Assembly: GCF_900142225.1 (NCBI RefSeq)
Contig: NZ_FRAD01000006.1
Location: 62,001-126,000 of the forward strand
DNA from: Hathewaya proteolytica DSM 3090
Lineage (GTDB): Bacteria; Bacillota; Clostridia; Clostridiales; Clostridiaceae
DNA length: 64,000 nt
Reading direction: 5' to 3'
Notes under the pieces: model-generated
Databases searched by the model: none
Told to the model about the DNA's origin: nothing
What the model saw: only the letters and a program-made list of their open reading frames with translations
In this document: positions 17,435 to 25,057 of the stretch, one piece after another
Layout: each line of letters starts with the position of its first letter
Numbering within the stretch: the first letter of the stretch is position 1
Made by a program: the position numbers and the translations under genes

Positions 17435-18364
17435 CTACCTCCTATACTCAATTGGCCTAGTTAATTTGATTACAAAAGCTGTAGATATAAAAATAGCCAT
17501 AGCACAAATAGAAAGAATAATCTGTCCTAAAGCTGAATGCATTAAAGTGTGGTACCAGTCCTTGTTTAGAAAATACAAAAGAGGTATATTTCCAATGACC
17601 AATATGACCATAGTAATAAATTCTTTTCTTGGTTCAAAGACCATATTTTCAAGTTCTCCATTTACTACACGCATATCCGATAGCTTACTTACAATGGGTG
17701 TTAAGGTTGTCTTTAAGCTTCTATCAAGCTGACAAGCGATTAAAGCATCACACCATTCACGAAACACAGCATTATCAATCTGTCCTTTCATAGCTTGCAA
17801 AGCTCCTATAATATCTGGGTTTATCAGCTTTATCCTCGAAACGAAACCTTTGAATACAGACAGTACTGGTGGGTTTAGGTAGTTAATATTTTCTTCGACT
17901 GCTGTAAGGATATCCTCATTTCTTAAATAAGCGGTTGTTATAATACTCAGTGCTGTTTCTAACTCTGCAGCAATATCCCTTTTAAAGTAACTTTGAGTAA
18001 GCCTTATATACCAAAATGGCAGAAACATGAAGCCTACTGCCATCACTGGTAATAAGAAAAAGTTACCCAGCATAATAGCAATAGATCCTCCTATTGCAAA
18101 CAATAACAAGGATAAGGCACAAAGCATTGGAAATTTCTTCTCTCTCCCTGTAACTTTTAATATCTCTTGTACTTCCATGATTTCACGTCTTAAGAAAGAT
18201 ACTTTCTTTCGATTTGTAGTCTCATTAATCTCATCCTTTATGCTCCTTGGCTTACTTATCAGCTTTTTAAATATGTTTTCCGTGAACTCCATTGGTGAGA
18301 TTCCAAATATAATAAAAAAACCTGTAATCATTCCGATACAGGCAATCAACAAGATGGTACTCAT
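17435..18364 (-). CDS. tadB: TadB-like pilus platform protein
   Basis: A 309-residue protein with an N-terminal membrane segment, a pair near 80-120, a T2SSF-like cytoplasmic domain (about 130-260) and C-terminal membrane helices: the TadB counterpart of the TadC-like protein. It overlaps the end of tadA by ATGA, indicating translational coupling. Start ATG with GGAGGTGG. Works with TadA ATPase in pilus assembly. Confidence 0.8.
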   Translation of the reverse strand: MSTILLIACIGMITGFFIIFGISPMEFTENIFKKLISKPRSIKDEINETTNRKKVSFLRREIMEVQEILKVTGREKKFPMLCALSLLLFAIGGSIAIMLGNFFLLPVMAVGFMFLPFWYIRLTQSYFKRDIAAELETALSIITTAYLRNEDILTAVEENINYLNPPVLSVFKGFVSRIKLINPDIIGALQAMKGQIDNAVFREWCDALIACQLDRSLKTTLTPIVSKLSDMRVVNGELENMVFEPRKEFITMVILVIGNIPLLYFLNKDWYHTLMHSALGQIILSICAMAIFISTAFVIKLTRPIEYRR

Positions 18365-19944
18365 ATAATTTCCACCTCCTTTGTTTTCAGTTTTTCTATG
18401 ATGTCAATTGGCATTCCATTTTCCAAGAATCTTTTACTAAGGCTATCTGAAATGCTATTAATCTGCTCATGGTAACCATTAATGATAAATTTCCCATCCT
18501 CCATACGATTTTCAGTAATCACATATTGATATAATGGACGGTAATTCCTTGTGCCATCTGGAAGGATCTCGCATTCCATTATCTCCATCATCTTTCTTTC
18601 CTTATTTTCAAGCTGTTTACAAAACACGACAATAGGATAAGCCTCTGTTACATATCCCATTAGGGTTTCATCTGACATATCTACTGCTCGTTTACAAAGT
18701 GATACCATTCTACGATAGGTTGCCTCACAGGAGTTTGAATGAATGGTGGTAAGAACAGCTACCCCTGTTCTTGCTGCTTCCTGTGCTGCATTGGCCTCTG
18801 CTCCACGCATTTCTCCTACTACAATAATATCTGGATTAAAACGCAAAGACATATCAAGCAAGGTAATCTGATCTACTCTATGCCTTTCATTCTCACTATC
18901 ACGTGTTATGGTATGAATAACAGAATTAGTTACTCTTCCTTCTTTTTCACGAACCAAGGCAAGTTCACGGGATCCATTTTCAATGGTAAAGATTCGCTTA
19001 TTATCAGGAATTGTTGTTAGTAACCATCCAGCAATTGTTGTTTTACCAGAGCTGGTTGCTCCTGCCACACAGACAGAAATACCATAGCGAATACATTCTG
19101 ATAAAAATTCAAGCATAGGATTTGTTGCTGTACCACCATCTACAAAATCCTCTTTTTTCATACTTTGAGGATTTACAATACGAATAGAGGCTGAAATACC
19201 AACATCTTCATCCACTAAGGGAGTTTTAAGCACTGCAATACGAATGTTCTTTGTAAGATGACCAAGGACAGCTGGACTAGCATTATCAAGTACCATACCT
19301 GAAACATGGAGCATTCTCCTTATTACATTAATTGCATGTTCAGGAGAGTCAAAATGTTCTTTAAGCTTTTCATTCCTTCCATCTGAATACTGAACTTCGA
19401 TATCCTTCCAAGAGTTAATGTCTATTTCTTCAATACCTTCTCCATAAATATATTTTGTTAAAAAGCCATACTCAGCCATCTCCGTATAAAGTACATCAAT
19501 TAACTCATTACCACTCATACCTTTTACTGAGATTCTGCTGTCCTGAACGTATTTAGAGATATATCTTTTCATCTGTTCTTTAGAATCTTTCATCGTTCCA
19601 TCAGTAATAAGAACAGAATAATTGCTTGAAATATATTCTTGAACGTCCTTTAGAACAGTAGAAAAGTCTTTACCCTCTGTTTCAGGGGTAAAAAACAGGG
19701 AGTGAGTTCTATTTTCAGAACCTAACTCCCTTTGGCTTTCATGGACTTCTTGTGATTCTTGTATCTCTTCTACTTTCTCTTCAATTTCTCTAGTTTCCAG
19801 CATTTTAATTGCTCTATCAGAAACACTTAATATTGCTTTTCCCTCTGAAATGTTTCCACTGGCTGCATTTTCATCTGTAGATGACACGTTTTGTTGCTCT
19901 TTTTCCTTTAGAAACACAGAACTATTTCTTTTCTTTCCTAACAC
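18361..19944 (-). CDS. tadA: TadA/CpaF secretion ATPase
   Basis: A 527-residue ATPase. After a 90-residue charged N-terminus comes the CpaF-type domain, with Walker A GATSSGKT (295-302) and the Walker B/Asp-box region PDIIVVGEMRG (371-381). TadA-family ATPases drive both extension and retraction of Tad pili. GTG start overlaps the end of the TadZ-like gene by seven bases. Its longer acidic N-terminus is a variable part. Role in mating or attachment of the element is inferred from context. Confidence 0.88.
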   Translation of the reverse strand: MLGKKRNSSVFLKEKEQQNVSSTDENAASGNISEGKAILSVSDRAIKMLETREIEEKVEEIQESQEVHESQRELGSENRTHSLFFTPETEGKDFSTVLKDVQEYISSNYSVLITDGTMKDSKEQMKRYISKYVQDSRISVKGMSGNELIDVLYTEMAEYGFLTKYIYGEGIEEIDINSWKDIEVQYSDGRNEKLKEHFDSPEHAINVIRRMLHVSGMVLDNASPAVLGHLTKNIRIAVLKTPLVDEDVGISASIRIVNPQSMKKEDFVDGGTATNPMLEFLSECIRYGISVCVAGATSSGKTTIAGWLLTTIPDNKRIFTIENGSRELALVREKEGRVTNSVIHTITRDSENERHRVDQITLLDMSLRFNPDIIVVGEMRGAEANAAQEAARTGVAVLTTIHSNSCEATYRRMVSLCKRAVDMSDETLMGYVTEAYPIVVFCKQLENKERKMMEIMECEILPDGTRNYRPLYQYVITENRMEDGKFIINGYHEQINSISDSLSKRFLENGMPIDIIEKLKTKEVEII

Positions 19945-20750
19945 CCAAACACCTCCCTTGCTATCTTTTCAATTTCTTTGCGAAATGCCTTGCTGTCCTT
20001 CATGGATAATTCATCGAATAGATTTCCAGCTAGGTATTGTTCCTCAAGCTCCTGTGAATGTGGAAGCTTAAAGGCTACACTCCCAAGTGCTTGACTCATA
20101 TGATCTACCCCTTGCTGTGGTTTTAGATTGGAAGCTATTTTATACTGTTTATCTGAATCCCACTTCCCATCACGAAGAAGAGGCAATTGACTTGATAAAT
20201 AACTGATACTTTTTAAATCACAATTGGCAAGTCTTAATACGGAATCGGACTCCATCAGTGCAACAGCAGATAAAACATCATTTGCAATATAACTGCCACA
20301 ATCTATAATAATAAATGGCGCGATTTCACGAAGGCTATCAATTAGCTCTCTTGCTTGTACTTCTGAATAGGGTGGATAGGTATATTCGTTTTCTCCCTTT
20401 AACATACCAAGGATTGTAAGATATGACAGCTTTTTATGAGTAATCATATTGTGTTTTACCAGAGGCTCCGTTACATGGGTTGCAGCAAGGATACTTCCTA
20501 ATGATTTTTCACATTCCAGTTCTTGTGGAGGACAGATACAAGGTAACATTGGAGCAGTCATATCACACAATACCAGCACTACATTCTTTTTCTTATCTGC
20601 AAGATATTTTGCAATTTTTGTAGCTACTGTTGTCTTTCCACTTCCGGGACTTCCCCAAACAGCTAAAACTCCACTATGCAAGATTTCTTCCTGGGGCTTT
20701 TCTTCCTTTAGATTGTGAGTAAAAATACTGTTCTTCTTAAAGTTTAACAT
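19938..20750 (-). CDS. TadZ/CpaE-like MinD-superfamily ATPase
   Basis: A 270-residue P-loop protein with Walker A GSPGSGKTT (33-41) and a Walker B-like strand APFIIIDCGSYI. In Tad operons such ParA/MinD-type proteins (TadZ/CpaE) place the pilus apparatus in the cell. The N-terminal receiver-like domain of classical CpaE is absent. Overlaps tadA by seven bases and starts 3 bp after the CpaB-like gene. Confidence 0.75.
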   Translation of the reverse strand: MLNFKKNSIFTHNLKEEKPQEEILHSGVLAVWGSPGSGKTTVATKIAKYLADKKKNVVLVLCDMTAPMLPCICPPQELECEKSLGSILAATHVTEPLVKHNMITHKKLSYLTILGMLKGENEYTYPPYSEVQARELIDSLREIAPFIIIDCGSYIANDVLSAVALMESDSVLRLANCDLKSISYLSSQLPLLRDGKWDSDKQYKIASNLKPQQGVDHMSQALGSVAFKLPHSQELEEQYLAGNLFDELSMKDSKAFRKEIEKIAREVFGC

Positions 20751-20752
20751 CT

Positions 20753-21595
20753 TTACTCTACCTCACTTCCTGTTTCTTCTACTCCTTCAGATGATGTGTT
20801 TGAATTATCTATTGTCTCTTCTGCTATGTCTTCTTCAGATACCTCTTCCGTTTGTTCTTCTGGTTCTGGATAATAGAGAGCCTCTATAATTTCCACTTGC
20901 ATATCAATAAACTTCTTTGTATTCTCTGGACTTCCTCTATAAACCAGTGATAAGTGAGATTTAGAATCCGCCTCTAATTCTGCTAGAATATTACCTTGCT
21001 CTGGAGTTATTAGAAGCGTTACCGTTGATGGAAGTTCTCTTTCATCTTCTATTCCTTGTTCATTTGTATTAGCATCATATCCTGATGGGGCTGTTACAGA
21101 AATCACTTCTACATATTTAAGCTCTGCTGGGATAACTGTTGCCCCTTGCTTTTTATAATCAGGTGCAATAACAGATACAATATCTCCACTTTGTAGCTTT
21201 CCTGAAAGACCATTGGCAAAGGTCTTAATAGTAATGGACATTGCTTGTTTACTTCCATCTAGATTATATAAATAGGCATTTTCAGCTGCTGGTATCTCTG
21301 ATAATTTTGTATTTAAGATATAATCCCCAATTCCTAAATCTGAAACTGCATACTTACCGATCACTGTTTCTTTAGTACGAATTACATTCTCAGGCAGATT
21401 AAATCCACCTACTTCTACTACTTGGACCATATCCTTTGTAATTTCATCACCTGATTTTATCTCCTTTGTCACACGGACAATTTCTGTCTTTTGACTGATC
21501 CCTTTATTAAATAATGGTGTAATACCAAAACATATAAGGAGTGACAATACGATACAAATCACTCCAACTACTGTTCTATTCTTTAAAAAACTCAT
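20753..21595 (-). CDS. CpaB/RcpC-like SAF-domain protein
   Basis: A 280-residue protein: one N-terminal membrane segment (VVGVICIVLSLLICFGI), a SAF domain at about 40-110 (EIKSGDEITKDMV, GIGDYILNTKL), a second beta domain, and a very acidic tail. CpaB/RcpC proteins are periplasmic Tad components that usually pair with an outer-membrane secretin. In this Gram-positive setting the protein probably spans into the wall. AGGAGGG precedes the ATG. Confidence 0.75.
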   Translation of the reverse strand: MSFLKNRTVVGVICIVLSLLICFGITPLFNKGISQKTEIVRVTKEIKSGDEITKDMVQVVEVGGFNLPENVIRTKETVIGKYAVSDLGIGDYILNTKLSEIPAAENAYLYNLDGSKQAMSITIKTFANGLSGKLQSGDIVSVIAPDYKKQGATVIPAELKYVEVISVTAPSGYDANTNEQGIEDERELPSTVTLLITPEQGNILAELEADSKSHLSLVYRGSPENTKKFIDMQVEIIEALYYPEPEEQTEEVSEEDIAEETIDNSNTSSEGVEETGSEVE

Positions 21596-21608
21596 AGTAT
21601 ATTCCCTC

Positions 21609-22037
21609 CTAATTTATAAAATACATGATTAAAAAACCTATCCCTAAAAAGGGAGCAAGTGGCATAGATAGATCCTTTGCCACTTGCTTTTTTCTAATGA
21701 TTGATGAAATTCTTATCATTATATAAAGTACTACCAACAAGGTAAGTCCTATTATTAATCCATAGATTCCTTTCCAAAATCCAAGGACGAAACCTGCGGA
21801 GGCAGTTAATTTTATATCTCCACCTCCAATACCATTTTCTCTCAGTATTGCTGCTATAAGAAAAGGTAAAGCGACAAATATTCCAGGTAGATTTTGAAAA
21901 CTAAATTTTAGAAATCCTGTTAATACAAGGAGTACACAGACCGTGTCTGGAATTTCTCTTCTTTTAATATCCGTATAAGATGTTGCCAAAAGCAGAGAAG
22001 AAAAAAGCACCCCTTGTAGGATGCTTCTAGCCTGCAT
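21609..22037 (-). CDS. Prepilin peptidase (TadV/CpaA, A24 family)
   Basis: A 142-residue, four- to five-helix membrane protein. The two catalytic aspartates are visible: Asp23 in YTDIKRREIP and Asp74 in GIGGGDIKL (the GxGD motif). It lacks the N-terminal methylase domain of PilD, as is usual for Tad peptidases. It would process the pilin and the two pseudopilins of this cluster. Its ATG lies within the last codons of the pilin gene (11-bp overlap). Confidence 0.85.
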   Translation of the reverse strand: MQARSILQGVLFSSLLLATSYTDIKRREIPDTVCVLLVLTGFLKFSFQNLPGIFVALPFLIAAILRENGIGGGDIKLTASAGFVLGFWKGIYGLIIGLTLLVVLYIMIRISSIIRKKQVAKDLSMPLAPFLGIGFLIMYFIN

Positions 22038-22257
22038 AGTTAAACATTGCTTTGATTCGCTCTTCTAATGTCGGCATTACTACTTCACCGAATAATGCAT
22101 ACAGACCTGCAAGGAGCAATGCTCCTAAAACCACGGCAACAAGGATTTTTACAGCTGTATCAATATATCCTTCTCCACGGTTATTGTTAATTGCTACCTT
22201 TACTGCAATAGCCTTTCTTGTTATAAATTCATTTGCTTTTCTTAAGATATTTTTCAT
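22027..22257 (-). CDS. Flp/Tad-type pilin (DUF6133-like)
   Basis: A 76-residue protein with a basic leader of about 30 residues, the GEGYID block and one hydrophobic helix (TAVKILVAVVLGALLLAGLY), then a short polar end: the size and layout of a Flp-type pilin and of the DUF6133 family in clostridial ICEs. Start chosen at 22257 because GGAGGAAAACAGG precedes it; an in-frame ATG at 22272 overlaps that site. First gene of the Tad set, coupled to the prepilin peptidase. Confidence 0.75.
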   Translation of the reverse strand: MKNILRKANEFITRKAIAVKVAINNNRGEGYIDTAVKILVAVVLGALLLAGLYALFGEVVMPTLEERIKAMFNYAG

Positions 22258-22301
22258 CCTGTTTTCCTCCATTATTTTTTAATTTTCTTGGTTTATAATT
22301 T

Positions 22302-22859
22302 TTAAATACTCATATTCATATCTTGTGTCTGACTCTTTCCTTCAAAATCAATTTCTTTAAATCCAAAACGATCTACATAGTAAAACTCACTGCCATTGCC
22401 ATCATATAGCTCAACTACATCTGACATTGACAGTGAGTGTCCAGTAAATCCACGAGGATGATTTAGATTAAACTTTGAATAGATAGATTCTAAATCATTT
22501 GTTTCTATTTCTCCTTCATATACAAGCTCATAGTTATTTTTATCTGGCTCTCCAAAGTTTTCTTTAAGTTCTTCATATCCTATAAACTTACATTCAGGAC
22601 TTATATCAGCTCTTAGCTGCCAGATACGACAGTCCTTAAGAGGTATTGATATTTCATTATTAATAAGGAGTACACCTTCTTTTGAAAGTCTTTCAAATAC
22701 ACCCTCTGTCCATTTCGCTCTAAGCTTACGGTTACTAAGCCACTGGCTGAATTCTTCATTTTGAAATATAGGATCTACTATTGCAGTATCATCTTCTACA
22801 TACCCTGAAGGATTTCCATAATAAAATATACAGCCATTTTTTAGTTCAATTCCTGTCAT
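22302..22859 (-). CDS. YodL-like domain protein
   Basis: A 185-residue protein. Its second half has the YodL-like pattern: NYELVYEGEI, then LESIYSKFNLNHP, GHSLSMSDVVELYD, and YYVDRFGFKEI. This domain occurs in many clostridial ICE proteins, often beside anti-restriction genes; its function is unknown. The end after the domain, EGKSQTQDMNMSI, is a clear case of the Met-rich tail. AGGTTAATC precedes the ATG. It lies just upstream of the Tad pilin gene. Confidence 0.7.
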   Translation of the reverse strand: MTGIELKNGCIFYYGNPSGYVEDDTAIVDPIFQNEEFSQWLSNRKLRAKWTEGVFERLSKEGVLLINNEISIPLKDCRIWQLRADISPECKFIGYEELKENFGEPDKNNYELVYEGEIETNDLESIYSKFNLNHPRGFTGHSLSMSDVVELYDGNGSEFYYVDRFGFKEIDFEGKSQTQDMNMSI

Positions 22860-22876
22860 GATTAACCTCCCATCAT

Positions 22877-23374
22877 TTAATCTCCATAGACAATATCCTC
22901 CATCATAATCCTTTCTTCTAATTCTCTAATGCAGATACCTGACATCTCAAAGATATCAATAACAAACTTTGGTACATCGGCTATGTCATAGTCATAATCT
23001 GCCTGCATCACTATGATTTCACCACTGTCTTCTTCTGTACAAGCACAAAGTTTTGCATCCTTTGGAATACCAGCTTCTTCAAGGAGATAATCAGGAACGA
23101 TAATCTCATCATATTCTTCAAATCTATCGCAGTAGGAGCAATCATGACATCTTCCACAAATCCCTGCTAGGTGAACAATTAACTCTTCTGAGAGATTTTT
23201 AAGTCCTTCAGCTACCTTTATAAGCTCCATTGCATTCATTGTTGTTTTCATGGCAACAATAGCATTCTCTAAAGTGTTAAATTCAATTTCATCACAACCT
23301 GTAAGGTCTGCTGCATTAAGTATTTCATCTGATAAACTAATATTGTTGTCTAAACATTCTTTAATCATTTTCAT
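22877..23374 (-). CDS. Cysteine-containing hypothetical protein
   Basis: A 165-residue acidic protein. A central CGRCHDCSYC cluster could bind zinc. The following segment IIVPDYLLEEAGIPKDA recalls the AbrB/SpoVT swapped-hairpin type, but this match is weak. It overlaps the end of the Dam-type methylase by 14 bp, so it is translationally coupled. No Met-rich tail. AAGGAGG precedes the ATG. Function unknown. Confidence 0.55.
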   Translation of the reverse strand: MKMIKECLDNNISLSDEILNAADLTGCDEIEFNTLENAIVAMKTTMNAMELIKVAEGLKNLSEELIVHLAGICGRCHDCSYCDRFEEYDEIIVPDYLLEEAGIPKDAKLCACTEEDSGEIIVMQADYDYDIADVPKFVIDIFEMSGICIRELEERIMMEDIVYGD

Positions 23375-24221
23375 TATAAATTCCTCCTTGTTTTCCTAGT
23401 CCATTTTTCATTTCAAATAAATTAATTTGTGATGGAGAATTTATCTCCCTTTCGTGCATATCATAATTTGCCACCAGTATTTCAGGAAACTTGGCACCAT
23501 TATCATAGCGCTGTTTAATATTATTGATACGGGTGTAGCTTTCAATCTGGATGTTTGGTGCATCGTATAGCTCTCTAATAAAAGAACAGTCATTGTAGGA
23601 AAGCAAGAACTTTCCCTCAATGCCCATCAGGGTATCTCGGAGTCTTATATGATCTTCTTTCTTAAATCCATCTTCCCCAACATTTTTATAATACTTTTCT
23701 GTTTCAAAATACGGTGGATCTGCATAGAAAAAGCTGACAGGGCGGTCATACTGCCTTATCAGCTTTTCAAAATCTTTATTTTCAACCACTACTTTGCTAA
23801 GTCTTCTATGTGCCTGCTCAATTAAAGGAAAGTTACTCCACATATCATGGGGTTGACTCCCGTAGCTAGTAAGTCCAGATGCATAGCTATAGCGAATCAA
23901 TTGATAAAAATATGAGGCTCTTATTACATCACTTTTAGGACTGTCTCTTGCAAGTGCCTCCTTTACTATGTTGAAATCCTCACGGGAGTTTAACACAAAA
24001 TATAGTGCATCTATTAACTCGTTTGGTTTCTCCCTTACACAGCGATAGAGATTGGTTAAGAGTCCATTAAAATCGTTATATACTTCAAAATCATTGCCCG
24101 GTGGCTTATGAAATAGTACCCAGCCTCCGCCTCCAAACACTTCTATATATCGTTCATAATATAAGGGAAAGAGAGATACTATTAATTCTCTTAAAGATTT
24201 CTTGCCACCTATCCAGCTCAT
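23361..24221 (-). CDS. D12-class adenine DNA methyltransferase (Dam-like)
   Basis: A 286-residue methylase with the N-terminal SAM-site motif WIGGKKSL and VFGGGGWVLF (the FxGxG motif) and the catalytic motif FFYADPPYFE near residue 169, as in D12-class N6-adenine methylases. No restriction partner is nearby, so it is an orphan enzyme, perhaps protecting the element in the recipient. The ribosome site before the ATG is weak (GGTGATG, distant). Target site cannot be predicted. Confidence 0.85.
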   Translation of the reverse strand: MSWIGGKKSLRELIVSLFPLYYERYIEVFGGGGWVLFHKPPGNDFEVYNDFNGLLTNLYRCVREKPNELIDALYFVLNSREDFNIVKEALARDSPKSDVIRASYFYQLIRYSYASGLTSYGSQPHDMWSNFPLIEQAHRRLSKVVVENKDFEKLIRQYDRPVSFFYADPPYFETEKYYKNVGEDGFKKEDHIRLRDTLMGIEGKFLLSYNDCSFIRELYDAPNIQIESYTRINNIKQRYDNGAKFPEILVANYDMHEREINSPSQINLFEMKNGLGKQGGIYNEND

Positions 24222-24239
24222 AAAACTATTAATACTTCA

Positions 24240-24578
24240 TCACCTCTCTCTTACCTCTTTATCAAGGACTAATCTTAATTGTCCGTTTGTATCTGGAAAA
24301 TGCTCTAAAGCTTTGGCTAGTCCTCTCTTTGCTTTCGCAATTTCTCTAATTCGACTTGTCATCTGTCCAATACTTGCAAGTAGTTCCTTTCTGTCTGAAG
24401 CATAAAAATATCCTTCATCACCACTGCATATGGGGTTGCCATCATTTCTTAATTGATTGACTAGTTTCCTAACAGTTCTTGAACTGATACAGAATCTACT
24501 TTGCAGATATGCACTGGGAACTGCCTTAGAGATTCCTGTATGATACTCTTTTATATAAATTAAAAAATCATGTTCCAC
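24240..24578 (-). CDS. Helix-turn-helix protein upstream of the methylase
   Basis: A 112-residue protein whose first half has a winged-helix-like pattern (SAYLQSRFCISSRTVRKLVNQLRNDG, residues about 22-47) followed by YFYASD, typical of an HTH plus wing. The C-terminal half is a coiled helix. GTG start behind GGAGGCGAGGAGG. It follows two terminators and stands at the head of the methylase-Tad transcription unit, so it may regulate it. Similar proteins occur in clostridial elements; target unknown. Confidence 0.6.
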   Translation of the reverse strand: MEHDFLIYIKEYHTGISKAVPSAYLQSRFCISSRTVRKLVNQLRNDGNPICSGDEGYFYASDRKELLASIGQMTSRIREIAKAKRGLAKALEHFPDTNGQLRLVLDKEVRER

Positions 24579-24641
24579 CTCCTCGCCTCCTTTCTCATTC
24601 CATGTTTCATAACACTGTGGATATGATTGTTTTTGGGCAAC

Positions 24642-24690
24642 AAAAAAGGCCGACTGCTATGCTGTAATTTACAGCAAACAATCGGCCTTA
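24642..24690 (-). terminator. Strong intrinsic terminator
   Basis: Minus strand AAGGCCGATTG...CAGTCGGCCTT (11-pair stem with inner pairing) followed by a T run. With the next hairpin it separates the DUF4314 operon from the HTH/methylase/Tad operon. Confidence 0.8.
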
Positions 24691-24706
24691 TCTGTCTTTA
24701 GATATT

Positions 24707-24731
24707 AAAAAAACACGGATATCTTCCGTGC
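24707..24731 (-). terminator. Second terminator of a tandem pair
   Basis: Minus strand GCACGGA...TCCGTG stem followed by seven T residues. First to be reached downstream of the DUF4314 gene. Confidence 0.7.
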
Positions 24732-24760
24732 TAGCTTAGTACACCAAGTTCTCTTTTATT

Positions 24761-25057
24761 TTATAAACTTATTCCTCCCATACCTTGTGATTGCTCTTTG
24801 GACGGCTCATCTGACTCTTTCATCTCTTCTTCCTGTGGACGAGATAGCACTTTGAAATTATCTTCCCCAGGAATAAGACCAAGACCTCTGCCATTATCCC
24901 ATTTCATGTGTATAGTTCCAATATCATCTACCCCTATTACTGTTCCCTTTACACCTTTTTCAACACCTTGCACATCATCCATTGCCTGAATTAATTCAAT
25001 TCTTGTGCCTACAGGATAGCTGTTCTTAATTCTTTCTACTTGATTTCTATTATTCAA
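24761..25057 (-). CDS. DUF4314 domain protein
   Basis: A 98-residue protein with the small beta-barrel DUF4314 pattern: YPVGTRIELIQ, GVKGTVIGVDDIGTIHMKWD. Family proteins are common in phages and ICEs and have no assigned role. TTG start overlapping the end of the ArdA-like gene by eight bases, with GGGAGG upstream. After the domain comes an acidic linker and the tail QSQGMGGISL, similar to the Met-rich ends of its neighbours. Confidence 0.75.
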   Translation of the reverse strand: MNNRNQVERIKNSYPVGTRIELIQAMDDVQGVEKGVKGTVIGVDDIGTIHMKWDNGRGLGLIPGEDNFKVLSRPQEEEMKESDEPSKEQSQGMGGISL

